Notes: generated by a model from the sequence alone, not told the origin. Shown: positions 1 through 5,291, numbered from the stretch's first letter. The stretch: DNA of 5,291 nucleotides from an uncultured Eubacteriales bacterium (GCA_934462825.1 CAKSIP010000057.1:1-5291), one strand, 5' to 3'. Numbers and translations: made by a program.

Positions 1-161
1 CCACGGCCGGGATTTCGTCCGGTATGTTGAGGAATCTCCCATGGTTGGATATGCAAAAAATGTTGTGCCGGGGACACATTTCACGGGATGGCCGCCATCG
101 GGGGGCGGCGTCATAGCACTTTTTTGATTTTTATACGAGCTTTGAAAGGTGTTGCTGCGGA
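1..161. other. GC-rich left flank without a supported gene
   Basis: This stretch lies downstream of the glycosyltransferase gene and is more GC-rich than the other intergenic DNA. A plus-strand frame is open from base 2 to a TGA at 125-127 (41 codons, beginning HGRDFVRYVEE and ending GGGVIALF). A minus-strand frame is open from a TTG at 165, overlapping the glycosyltransferase stop, to the left edge. Neither has a ribosome binding site or a recognisable family motif, and both are short enough to be chance. The segment also holds a GC hairpin (GCCGCC at 91-96 with GGCGGC at 104-109) and a run of six T at 120-125. It could include the tail of a plus-strand gene from outside the window, but this is not demonstrable. 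Confidence 0.4.
55..109 (-). terminator. Possible weak terminator region for the glycosyltransferase gene
   Basis: Reading leftwards past the glycosyltransferase stop, a GC-rich stem comes first (GCCGCC/GGCGGC, 91-109, seven-base loop). It is followed by a smaller stem (ACACAT at 74-79 with ATGTTGT at 60-66, one bulged base). The smaller stem runs directly into six T on the minus strand (plus-strand A at 55-60). The second stem is short and AT-rich, so efficiency is doubtful, but no better minus-strand stop signal is visible in the window. The GC stem could instead serve plus-strand transcription, ending near the T run at 120-125. Confidence 0.3.
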
Positions 162-1433
162 TCAACCGATTTTTCCGGTTTGCTTGATGTCATCCAACGA
201 AACCGATACATTGTGAGCAATGGGTGCCCAACCGACCTTGGTGAAAAGAGCCTGCACGGAAATCGGAATGTAGGAGAGCATGAAGAAGGGGAAAAGAATC
301 AGATGCGCAATGGCTTTTCCGGTAGGACAGTGGATCTTTTTCCTCTCGGTAATCAATGTCACAGCGCCCATAAAGAACATCAGAATATAAACTTGAATCA
401 AGAAATTGAAAGCATACAAAATGAGAATCGGAGATACGCTTCCGAAGCGAATCAAAGAATAAACGAGTGAGCCCCAATTGAATAAAATGGAAGATACGCT
501 GAAAATAAAGGCAGGCAGAATGTTCATCGTCATATCAAAGCAAGAAAGACCGTTTTTGCCGAAAATGCCGCAGAACAGCTTTCCGCCGTAGTTGCGATAG
601 ACCTGCAAGAAGCCTTTGGCCCAGCGCAAGCGCTGTTTCCAGGATTGCTTGAAGGTAACGGGCTGTTCGTCGTAGAACTCGGCATCGTGGCAGTAGCCGA
701 TTTTTTCGCCGCGAATGATCATGTCCACCGAGAACTCAATATCTTCTGTCAGCAGGTGATGTCTCCAGCCCTCGTTCTTTTGGAAAACTTCACTGCTGAC
801 CATAAAGCCGGTGCCGGATACGGCTCCGCTTACGCCCAAAAGGGAACGGGGATTGTTGAGGTGGCGGGCTTCCCGCAGGAACCACAGCGCATAAGCAGAA
901 GCTACCCAGCTTTGACCGTAATTCTTGGAATTTCGGTAGCTGGTAATGACGCGATAGCCGGAGCAGAATGCTCTGTCCATTTGCGTGACATAATCGGATT
1001 CAAGAACATTGTCGGCGTCGAAAATAAAGTAAGCATCGTAATGACCGATCCCATGCTCTTTTTCGATTTCTTTCAAAAGAAAGTTGAGAGCATAGCCCTT
1101 GCCCACCAGCTCTTTGTTGAACCGTTCATAAACCAAAGCGCCGTTTTGACGAGCAACCTCTGCCGTATTATCGGTGCAGTTGTCGGCTACTACGTAAACA
1201 TCCAGCTGTTCCTTCGGATAGTCCTGTGCATGGATGGATTGCAGCAGATTTCCGATCACAAGCGATTCGTTACGGGCGGCGATCAAGACCGCATAGCGTT
1301 TGGACTGATCGGTGGGGGCATATTTTTTTGGCTTGCGAGTTAATGAAACAAAAATATAGTAAAACTGATAAAGATATAAAACAAAAAATGCAATTCCTAA
1401 TATGTTATTTACGGATATGATTACGGAATCCAC
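162..1433 (-). CDS. Membrane-bound family 2 glycosyltransferase (processive type)
   Basis: Inverting GT-A fold glycosyltransferase that uses a nucleotide sugar on the cytoplasmic face of the membrane; acceptor and product are unknown. One N-terminal membrane segment (about residues 5-28) is followed by the catalytic domain (about 45-275) and three C-terminal membrane segments (about 305-328, 334-358, 374-398). Visible motifs are the nucleotide-binding start VLIAARNES (49-57), ADNCTDN (83-89), the metal-binding DAD (139-141), TED (229-231) with the likely catalytic Asp231, and QRLRW (267-271), the QxxRW motif of processive synthases such as cellulose, hyaluronan and poly-GlcNAc synthases. At 423 residues it has normal length for EpsO- or IcaA-like members. 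The start is GTG, with AGAGAGG seven bases upstream. The stop is TGA. It is divergent from the ABC transporter and has no glycan-operon neighbour in view. A role in exopolysaccharide or glycolipid synthesis is inference. Confidence 0.93.
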   Translation of the reverse strand: MDSVIISVNNILGIAFFVLYLYQFYYIFVSLTRKPKKYAPTDQSKRYAVLIAARNESLVIGNLLQSIHAQDYPKEQLDVYVVADNCTDNTAEVARQNGALVYERFNKELVGKGYALNFLLKEIEKEHGIGHYDAYFIFDADNVLESDYVTQMDRAFCSGYRVITSYRNSKNYGQSWVASAYALWFLREARHLNNPRSLLGVSGAVSGTGFMVSSEVFQKNEGWRHHLLTEDIEFSVDMIIRGEKIGYCHDAEFYDEQPVTFKQSWKQRLRWAKGFLQVYRNYGGKLFCGIFGKNGLSCFDMTMNILPAFIFSVSSILFNWGSLVYSLIRFGSVSPILILYAFNFLIQVYILMFFMGAVTLITERKKIHCPTGKAIAHLILFPFFMLSYIPISVQALFTKVGWAPIAHNVSVSLDDIKQTGKIG

Positions 1434-1440
1434 AATTTTA

Positions 1441-1447
1441 CCTCTCT
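1441..1447 (-). promoter_or_regulatory. Shine-Dalgarno site for the glycosyltransferase GTG start
   Basis: On the minus strand this reads AGAGAGG, followed by the seven-base spacer TAAAATT and then GTG at 1433-1431. The good spacing supports GTG as the start in preference to a downstream ATG. Confidence 0.75.
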
Positions 1448-1484
1448 TAATCTAATCTTAACGACTTTAATAATTTTTTCTATC

Positions 1485-1503
1485 AAAATGCCCGTCAGGG
1501 GCA
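1485..1503 (-). terminator. Possible attenuator hairpin in the glycosyltransferase leader
   Basis: On the minus strand TGCCC (1503-1499) and GGGCA (1493-1489) form a five-base-pair stem with a five-base loop, followed at once by TTTT (1488-1485). Upstream GGGC at 1518-1515 could pair instead with the GCCC at 1502-1499, which would prevent this stem. The stem is short and the U tract has only four bases, so an attenuation role is speculative. Confidence 0.22.
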
Positions 1504-1610
1504 GGAAGGCCATCGCCCAAGACAACGAAGAAAACAGGCTTAATCAAGGAAAAGTGTAAGTGCTGAAAACCTCAACTCCCTCCATAGGCATAAAAAATAT
1601 ATTTATAAAC

Positions 1611-1629
1611 TTGTGTTATTATAACACAA
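1611..1629. promoter_or_regulatory. Perfect 19-bp palindrome over the -10 box: likely repressor operator
   Basis: TTGTGTTATTATAACACAA consists of two perfect nine-base half-sites (TTGTGTTAT and ATAACACAA) around a central T. It covers the whole -10 box and the predicted start of the glycosyltransferase promoter, the position where a bound dimer would block RNA polymerase. The outer TTGTG/CACAA resembles Rex sites, but Rex palindromes have even length and different inner bases. GntR-, TetR- or MarR-type regulators are alternatives. No regulator gene is in the window. Confidence 0.65.
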
Positions 1630-1646
1630 AAAGGTAAGGCTGTCAA
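1618..1646 (-). promoter_or_regulatory. Consensus sigma-A promoter of the glycosyltransferase gene
   Basis: On the minus strand the -35 box is TTGACA (1646-1641) and the -10 box is TATAAT (1623-1618), separated by exactly 17 bases. A TG one base before the -10 makes it an extended -10 element. All twelve box positions match consensus. The predicted transcription start is near 1611, which gives a leader of about 178 nt before the GTG start. So strong a promoter fits repression by the palindrome that overlaps it. Confidence 0.85.
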
Positions 1647-1666
1647 GCATTTTTGCTCGATTGCAG

Positions 1667-1691
1667 ATTTTCAGAAAAATTCTCTGAAAAT
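1667..1691. repeat. 9-bp inverted repeat between the divergent promoters
   Basis: ATTTTCAGA (1667-1675) and TCTGAAAAT (1683-1691) are perfect inverted copies separated by seven bases. The repeat lies about 20 bp upstream of the glycosyltransferase -35 box and about 36 bp upstream of the transporter -35 box. That position could bind a regulator acting on both promoters. It is AT-rich and has no T tract suited to termination, so a DNA-level role is more likely than an RNA one, though chance in AT-rich DNA is possible. Confidence 0.35.
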
Positions 1692-1727
1692 TCATGAGAA
1701 AGTCTTTATTTTTTCACATGGATTTCT

Positions 1728-1756
1728 TTAACAGGAAGTAAAATACAAAATACAAT
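1728..1756 (+). promoter_or_regulatory. Promoter of the ABC transporter gene
   Basis: TTAACA (1728-1733) and TACAAT (1751-1756) are separated by 17 bases, and each box matches consensus at five of six positions. The predicted start is near 1763, giving a leader of about 66 nt. A perfect TATAAT at 1761-1766 lies just downstream but has no good -35 box at 16-18 bp. It could act as an alternative start. Confidence 0.6.
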
Positions 1757-1807
1757 AGTTTATAATAAATATAAGGGATTCATTCCGATGTTTTTTCTGA
1801 TAGATAG

Positions 1808-1813
1808 AAAGGA
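1808..1813 (+). promoter_or_regulatory. Shine-Dalgarno-like site with long spacing before the transporter start
   Basis: AAAGGA is the best ribosome-binding match upstream of the ATG at 1829, but 15 bases separate them, more than the usual 5-10. A TAG at 1805-1807 closes the frame upstream, and no in-frame ATG, GTG or TTG lies between it and 1829. The ATG is also supported by the family-typical N-terminus (MLKLIHIVKNYVSGDE). Initiation may therefore be modest. Confidence 0.4.
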
Positions 1814-1828
1814 TCTGAACGGGAAATT

Positions 1829-4810
1829 ATGCTTAAACTAATCCACATAGTTAAAAATTACGTATCCGGCGATGAAACGGTGCAAGCACTGAAGTCCGTG
1901 GATGTGGAGTTCCGGCGCAACGAATTTGTATCAATTCTCGGGCCGTCGGGCTGCGGGAAGACCACGCTGCTGAATATTATCGGCGGGCTTGACCGATACA
2001 CATCGGGCGACATCGTGATAGACGGTCGCTCCACCAAAGAATACAGCGACAGCGAATGGGATTCCTACCGGAACCATTCCATCGGATTTGTATTTCAATC
2101 TTATAATCTGATCCCGCATCAGACGGTTTTGGCCAATGTGGAGCTGGCGCTGACACTTTCCGGCGTCCCGAAAGCGGAACGCCGCAAACGCGCCACGCAG
2201 GCCTTGATTCAAGTGGGATTGGGTGACAAACTGAAAAAACGTCCGAATCAGCTGTCAGGCGGCCAAATGCAGCGTGTCGCTATTGCACGGGCGATTGTGA
2301 ATGATCCCGAGATTTTATTGGCGGACGAGCCGACCGGCGCGTTGGATTCCGAAACCAGCGTGCAGGTTATGGAGCTTCTCAAGGAGATTGCCAAGGACAA
2401 ATTGGTTATCATGGTGACGCACAACCCGGAGCTGGCCGAACGGTATTCCACACGCATTGTCCGCATGCTGGATGGCCGCATGGTGGGCGACAGCGCCCCC
2501 TATGAAGGAAACGACGCGGCCGATGTGGCCGCTGTGAAAGCGGAAGCCGAACGAGCCAAAGAGAAAAAAGGAGCGCGTCGGCGTGACGCACGAACCGGAA
2601 AGACCGGCAAAACCTCCATGTCGTTTTGGACAGCCCTGTCCCTGTCGTTGAACAATCTTATGACAAAGAAGGGCCGGACGGTGATGACCTCTTTCGCAGG
2701 AAGCATCGGAATCATTGGAATTGCGCTGATTTTGGCGCTTTCCAACGGCATTCAAACCTATATTGACAGAGTGCAGGAGGAAACGCTTTCGGCTTATCCC
2801 ATCACAATACAAAAGGAAAGCGTGAATATGGGGAGCCTGATTGCCGACCTTTCCAGCACAAAGGAAAATCGGACGGATCATACAGGGGAGGATAAGGTTT
2901 ATTCCAATGTGATTTTGTATGAATTTTTGGATAAACTGACCAATTATGAGTCCAAGATCAACAACATGGCGGCCTTTGCCGCCTTCCTCGAAAGCGGCAA
3001 AAGCAACATTATGGATTATGTCAGCGCCGTAAAATACGGATATGATCTTGACCTCAATGTTTATGCCTTTGACAAAAACAAAAATGTTATTGCCATTAAC
3101 CCCAGCACGTTGCTGGAAAGTATGCGGGGAAGCGGTATGGCATCCTCACCCTTTTCCTCGATGATGACGGGAAGCGGAAGTAGCTTTGTCGTGTGGGAGG
3201 AAATGCTGCCGGGGAAAAATAACGAACCGATCAGCTCCATGATGCACGAGCAGTACGATATTTTGGCCGGACGTTGGCCGACGGAGAAGAACGAAATTGT
3301 GATGTTCGTGAACTCCAACAACGAGATCAGCGATATTACGCTTTATACGCTCGGATTTAAAGATCAGGCGGAATTTCGCAAAATGATGGCGGAATATTAT
3401 GCCTCCGGCAAGGTGCCCTCCACCCAAGCGGACAGTTGGGACTTTAACGATATACTCGGAAAGACCTACAAGCTGGTACTGCCGACGGAGTATTTCCGCT
3501 TTGACGAATCAACGGGGACGTACCGTGACGTGCGGACGGACGAAAACGCCGATATTTACTTGACCGAAATTGTGGAAAAGGCGATGGATTTGAAAATCGT
3601 CGGAATTGCGCGTCCCAACCCGGATGCCGTTTCTACCGTGATGAGGGGCACGATTGGTTATACCAAAGAGCTGACGGATTCCTATATTGACAGTATTCTG
3701 CAGAGCGCCGTGGTAAAATACCAGCAGGCGCATGAAGACACCGATATTTTTACGGGCAATAAATTTGCCGCCAATCTGACCGAGACGGAAAAAGCGGAGC
3801 GCGCCAAGAATTATGTGGCAGGCTTGAGTGTAGAAAAGAAAGCGGAGATTTACCGTAAAATTTTGGCCGAACAGCAGGTCGGGCAATATACAGAGCAAAT
3901 CATGAAAAACTTCAACGGCCGCGAGGATATGCTGGCGGCGATCCGCAAGATGTTTGAATCCTCCGGGTATTCCGAAAGTCAGATTGAGGAATATATGGAG
4001 GCCATGGAAAGCTACAGCGATGAGGTGCTGTATAGTCGGGTGGAAATGCTGGTAAAAGCGGCGGTTACGGAGACGGTGAATAAACAGTTGAAGGCCCGTC
4101 CCGATAACGAGCTTGCCACCGAGTTTGACACCGTGTACCTGCCTGCGCTGGATGAAAGCGGATATGCCGCCTTGCTTGACTACGTGCCTGCGGAGTCCAC
4201 CTTGAAGGAAAACTATCAAAAATTGGGCGTTGTCGATAAAAAATCGCCGTCCTCCATCAGTATTTACGCGTCTACTTTTGAAGCCAAGGATAAGATCAAT
4301 ACCATCATTGACGACTATAATCGTCAGGCCGATGAAAATGACAAGATTGATTACACCGACTATGTGGCGCTGATTATGTCGTCAATCAGCCAGATCATCG
4401 GCGGTATATCCATTGTCCTGATTGCGTTTGTTTCGATTTCTTTGGTGGTTTCTTCCATCATGATAGGAATTATTACCTACATCTCGGTATTGGAAAGAAC
4501 CAAAGAGATCGGTATTCTGCGTGCCGTGGGAGCTTCCAAGAGCGATGTCACACGAGTGTTTAATGCGGAAACCTTAATTATCGGGTTTGGCGCAGGAACC
4601 TTTGGCATTTTGATTACCTACCTGTTATGCTTGCCGATCAATCTGATTGTTCGTGCGCTTACGGATATTGACAATCTTGGCGCGATTATGCCTTGGCAAG
4701 GCTCCGTGATTTTGGTGCTGATCAGCATGGCGCTTACGTTGATTTCGGGCTTGATCCCGTCTTTGATGGCGGCGAAAAAAGATCCTGTAACCGCTTTGCG
4801 TACCGAATAA
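1829..4810 (+). CDS. MacB-like ABC transporter, fused ATPase and FtsX-type permease
   Basis: Type VII (MacB/LolCDE/FtsX superfamily) ABC protein, expected to work as a homodimer. The N-terminal ATPase (about 1-220) shows Walker A GPSGCGKT (38-45), Q-loop Gln90, signature LSGGQ (142-146), Walker B ILLADE (162-167), D-loop ALD (171-173) and H-loop His198, so it should hydrolyse ATP. A charged Ala/Lys/Arg linker (about 222-262) leads to membrane segment 1 (about 284-305), an ectodomain of about 540 residues, and three further segments (about 858-884, 916-940, 957-978) that form the FtsX domain with the typical cytoplasmic ERTKEIGILRAVGAS (889-903). The order matches MacB, but the ectodomain is over twice MacB's. 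It contains a charged, probably helical block (about 645-760), and I see no cysteine in it. No MacA-like adaptor, sensor kinase or regulator is adjacent. Antimicrobial-peptide efflux or defence, or a mechanotransmission role at the envelope, are possible; the substrate cannot be read from the sequence. Confidence 0.95.
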   Translation: MLKLIHIVKNYVSGDETVQALKSVDVEFRRNEFVSILGPSGCGKTTLLNIIGGLDRYTSGDIVIDGRSTKEYSDSEWDSYRNHSIGFVFQSYNLIPHQTVLANVELALTLSGVPKAERRKRATQALIQVGLGDKLKKRPNQLSGGQMQRVAIARAIVNDPEILLADEPTGALDSETSVQVMELLKEIAKDKLVIMVTHNPELAERYSTRIVRMLDGRMVGDSAPYEGNDAADVAAVKAEAERAKEKKGARRRDARTGKTGKTSMSFWTALSLSLNNLMTKKGRTVMTSFAGSIGIIGIALILALSNGIQTYIDRVQEETLSAYPITIQKESVNMGSLIADLSSTKENRTDHTGEDKVYSNVILYEFLDKLTNYESKINNMAAFAAFLESGKSNIMDYVSAVKYGYDLDLNVYAFDKNKNVIAINPSTLLESMRGSGMASSPFSSMMTGSGSSFVVWEEMLPGKNNEPISSMMHEQYDILAGRWPTEKNEIVMFVNSNNEISDITLYTLGFKDQAEFRKMMAEYYASGKVPSTQADSWDFNDILGKTYKLVLPTEYFRFDESTGTYRDVRTDENADIYLTEIVEKAMDLKIVGIARPNPDAVSTVMRGTIGYTKELTDSYIDSILQSAVVKYQQAHEDTDIFTGNKFAANLTETEKAERAKNYVAGLSVEKKAEIYRKILAEQQVGQYTEQIMKNFNGREDMLAAIRKMFESSGYSESQIEEYMEAMESYSDEVLYSRVEMLVKAAVTETVNKQLKARPDNELATEFDTVYLPALDESGYAALLDYVPAESTLKENYQKLGVVDKKSPSSISIYASTFEAKDKINTIIDDYNRQADENDKIDYTDYVALIMSSISQIIGGISIVLIAFVSISLVVSSIMIGIITYISVLERTKEIGILRAVGASKSDVTRVFNAETLIIGFGAGTFGILITYLLCLPINLIVRALTDIDNLGAIMPWQGSVILVLISMALTLISGLIPSLMAAKKDPVTALRTE

Positions 4811-4813
4811 GAC

Positions 4814-4858
4814 AAAAGGGCGTGTAAAAAAACTCATCCTGAGTTTTTTTACACGCCC
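4814..4858 (-). terminator. Perfect 19-bp hairpin after the transporter, with minus-strand U tract
   Basis: Bases 4818-4836 and 4840-4858 are exact inverted copies around a three-base loop (TCC). The GC base of the stem is GGGCGTGT/ACACGCCC and the middle is seven A paired with seven T. On the minus strand the stem runs into TTTTG (4817-4813), so it is a canonical terminator for leftward transcription. For the rightward transporter transcript no T tract follows the full stem. Termination would then have to use the seven internal T (4844-4850) after a short CTCA/TGAG stem, or the next hairpin. It starts only seven bases after the transporter stop codon. Confidence 0.7.
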
Positions 4859-4872
4859 GACGACGTTAGTCT

Positions 4873-4895
4873 CGGCGGCAAAGCGCCGCCGTTTT
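4873..4895 (+). terminator. Rightward intrinsic terminator of the transporter gene
   Basis: CGGCGGC (4873-4879) and GCCGCCG (4885-4891) form a seven-base-pair GC stem with a five-base loop, followed by TTTT (4892-4895) and then GTCG. It is oriented to stop transcription coming from the ABC transporter. CGAC near 4860 and GTCG at 4896-4899 could extend the base of the structure. Confidence 0.6.
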
Positions 4896-4941
4896 GTCGC
4901 CAAGAAAATCAAAAAAACAGCGGATCCATCCTAAAATTGAC

Positions 4942-4970
4942 TTGAACGCTCCGCATTTATCTGATATAAT
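4942..4970 (+). promoter_or_regulatory. Extended -10 promoter upstream of the candidate small RNA
   Basis: TTGAAC (4942-4947) and a perfect TATAAT (4965-4970) are separated by 17 bases, with TG one base before the -10 (TGATATAAT). The predicted start is G4977. An overlapping TTGACT at 4937-4942 is a better -35 sequence, but its 22-base spacing is too long. The promoter sits downstream of both transporter terminators, so it begins an independent rightward transcript. Confidence 0.7.
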
Positions 4971-4976
4971 AAAGGT

Positions 4977-5207
4977 GATCCATATTTTCACCCGCATAGT
5001 GCATCCTGCTTTTTGCTTCCTGCTTTCTCCTGTATACCGCTTATCGAAGAACGCACGACAACATTGAGCACTTTGTGTAGAATAAATTTGCAGGGAAGAA
5101 CGAACCGGCCTATCATAGATGGCTATAAAACAACCGGAGTCGCTCTCCTCTCCATTGCTTTCATCGTAAGCGCAGAGAAATCCATGTTTCCCTGTGCTTT
5201 TTGTTTT
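4977..5207 (+). ncRNA. Candidate independent small RNA of about 230 nt
   Basis: A strong promoter at 4942-4970 and a canonical terminator ending near 5207 bracket this segment in the same orientation. The longest plus-strand frame inside begins with TTG at 5013, lacks a ribosome binding site, and runs through the terminator to a stop at 5223-5225, which argues against translation. The 5' part is pyrimidine-rich (about 5003-5032), and CTTCCTGC at 5016-5023 can pair with GCAGGGAAG at 5090-5098 with one bulge. Length and isolation would fit 6S RNA or a trans-acting regulatory RNA, but I cannot match it to a known family by eye. No riboswitch or tRNA signature was recognised. Confidence 0.4.
5168..5207 (+). 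terminator. Intrinsic terminator of the candidate small RNA
   Basis: AAGCGCAGAGAAA (5168-5180) pairs with TTTCCCTGTGCTT (5187-5199) around the loop TCCATG, with one mismatch and one G-U pair. The T tract TTTTTGTTTT (5198-5207) follows. On the minus strand the stem is followed by CTTACG, so the signal is rightward only. Confidence 0.75.
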
Positions 5208-5291
5208 CCCGCGAAAGTTAAATGAAAGAAACGCCTCGATTTTGCTTTTTGTCCCGGAAATCCGAAAAAATTGATTGGGTTCGTGTAACGC
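5208..5291. other. Right-edge intergenic stretch, nothing recognised
   Basis: Apart from the doubtful minus-strand open frame, this AT-rich end shows no start codon with a ribosome binding site, no promoter with both boxes, and no hairpin longer than four base pairs. Confidence 0.4.

Larger units (their letters stand above)
1421..1591 (-). other. Interrupted small membrane-type reading frame in the glycosyltransferase leader
   Basis: One frame runs through the whole leader. It starts at ATG 1591 (or ATG 1585) with MPMEGVEVFSTYTFP, meets a TGA at 1546-1544, and then stays open to a TAA at 1423-1421. The part after the TGA encodes a hydrophobic stretch (LSLFSSLSWAMAFLPLTGIL) and then a basic, amphipathic-looking tail (EKIIKVVKIRLREVKLW). 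It overlaps the glycosyltransferase start by 13 bases. An ATG at 1513-1511 could start a 30-residue product. No Shine-Dalgarno site precedes any of these ATGs. It may be a decayed small membrane protein gene, a real small ORF from 1513, or chance. I do not recognise it. Confidence 0.2.
4866..5291 (-). other. Stop-free minus-strand frame open at the right edge, coding status doubtful
   Basis: Reading leftwards from the last base, one frame has no stop for 141 codons until TAA at 4868-4866, just before the leftward hairpin terminator. It would be the C-terminal part of a gene convergent with the transporter. There is no ATG, GTG or TTG in this frame in the first 90 or so codons, so its start would lie outside the window. 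Against coding, the translation has seven or more cysteines and no recognisable domain, and it uses ACA and ATA codons more than the transporter gene does. It also runs across a well-formed rightward promoter and terminator. I lean towards a chance open frame. Confidence 0.15.

Noticed and set aside
91..125. GC hairpin plus T run as a rightward terminator for an upstream gene
   Set aside because: Ten bases separate the stem from the T run, which is too far for a standard intrinsic terminator, and the upstream gene is unproven.
645..1343. A 232-codon plus-strand frame inside the glycosyltransferase gene
   Set aside because: It is wholly antisense to a gene with complete catalytic motifs. Its translation has no domain, and no ribosome binding site precedes its start.
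1544..1546. TGA as a selenocysteine codon in the leader reading frame
   Set aside because: Only a weak stem with wobble pairs follows the TGA, and no selenoprotein-like motif or selenium gene is in view. Decay or chance is simpler.
1611..1629. Rex operator
   Set aside because: The outer TTGTG/CACAA matches, but the palindrome has odd length with a central base, and the inner bases differ from Rex consensus. It is kept as an operator for an unassigned regulator.
3509..4219. A 236-codon minus-strand frame inside the transporter ectodomain
   Set aside because: It is antisense to the transporter gene, whose own frame continues intact to the family-typical FtsX domain. The translation is rich in His, Phe and Arg and unlike a normal protein.
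5033..5041. GTATACCGC, whose complement resembles a stretch I recall from a Bacillus 6S RNA
   Set aside because: The match is short and on the strand opposite to the candidate RNA, so it is not evidence for 6S RNA.
5013..5225. A 70-codon plus-strand frame starting with TTG
   Set aside because: There is no ribosome binding site, the start codon is rare, and the frame passes through a strong intrinsic terminator before its stop.

Overview
The window looks like a piece of a Firmicutes chromosome, probably class Clostridia (an Oscillospiraceae/Ruminococcaceae-type anaerobe is my best guess). The reasons are sigma-A-type promoters with clean TTGACA/TATAAT boxes, AG-rich Shine-Dalgarno sequences, moderate GC in the coding regions, very AT-rich intergenic DNA, and an ABC ATPase-permease fusion with a very large extracytoplasmic domain of the kind common in these bacteria. 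The lineage is inferred from these traits and was not checked against any database.

Layout. Positions 1-161 are a GC-rich flank downstream of the first gene, with small hairpins and no convincing gene. Positions 162-1433 (minus strand) encode a membrane-anchored family 2 glycosyltransferase with the motifs of a processive enzyme. Positions 1434-1828 are a divergent intergenic region. It holds a perfect-consensus promoter for the glycosyltransferase whose -10 box sits inside a 19-bp palindrome, a roughly 178-nt leader with a curious interrupted small reading frame, a second inverted repeat between the two promoters, and a good promoter for the rightward gene. Positions 1829-4810 (plus strand) encode a 993-residue MacB-like ABC transporter with ATPase and permease in one chain. 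Positions 4811-4941 hold two strong hairpins of opposite apparent orientation. Positions 4942-5210 contain an extended -10 promoter followed about 230 bp later by a textbook intrinsic terminator, with no credible protein gene between: a candidate small non-coding RNA. The last 80 bases show nothing clear.

How the parts relate. The glycosyltransferase and the ABC transporter are divergently transcribed from separate promoters about 80 bp apart, so co-regulation is possible, but nothing in the sequence proves a shared pathway. Both act at the cell envelope: one builds a glycan or glycolipid, the other probably moves or senses a substrate at the outer face of the membrane.

I see no mobile element, CRISPR array, tRNA or rRNA. 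The least explained parts are the candidate RNA at the right end, the leader of the glycosyltransferase gene, and the unusually large ectodomain of the transporter. I do not see a clearly new multi-gene system.
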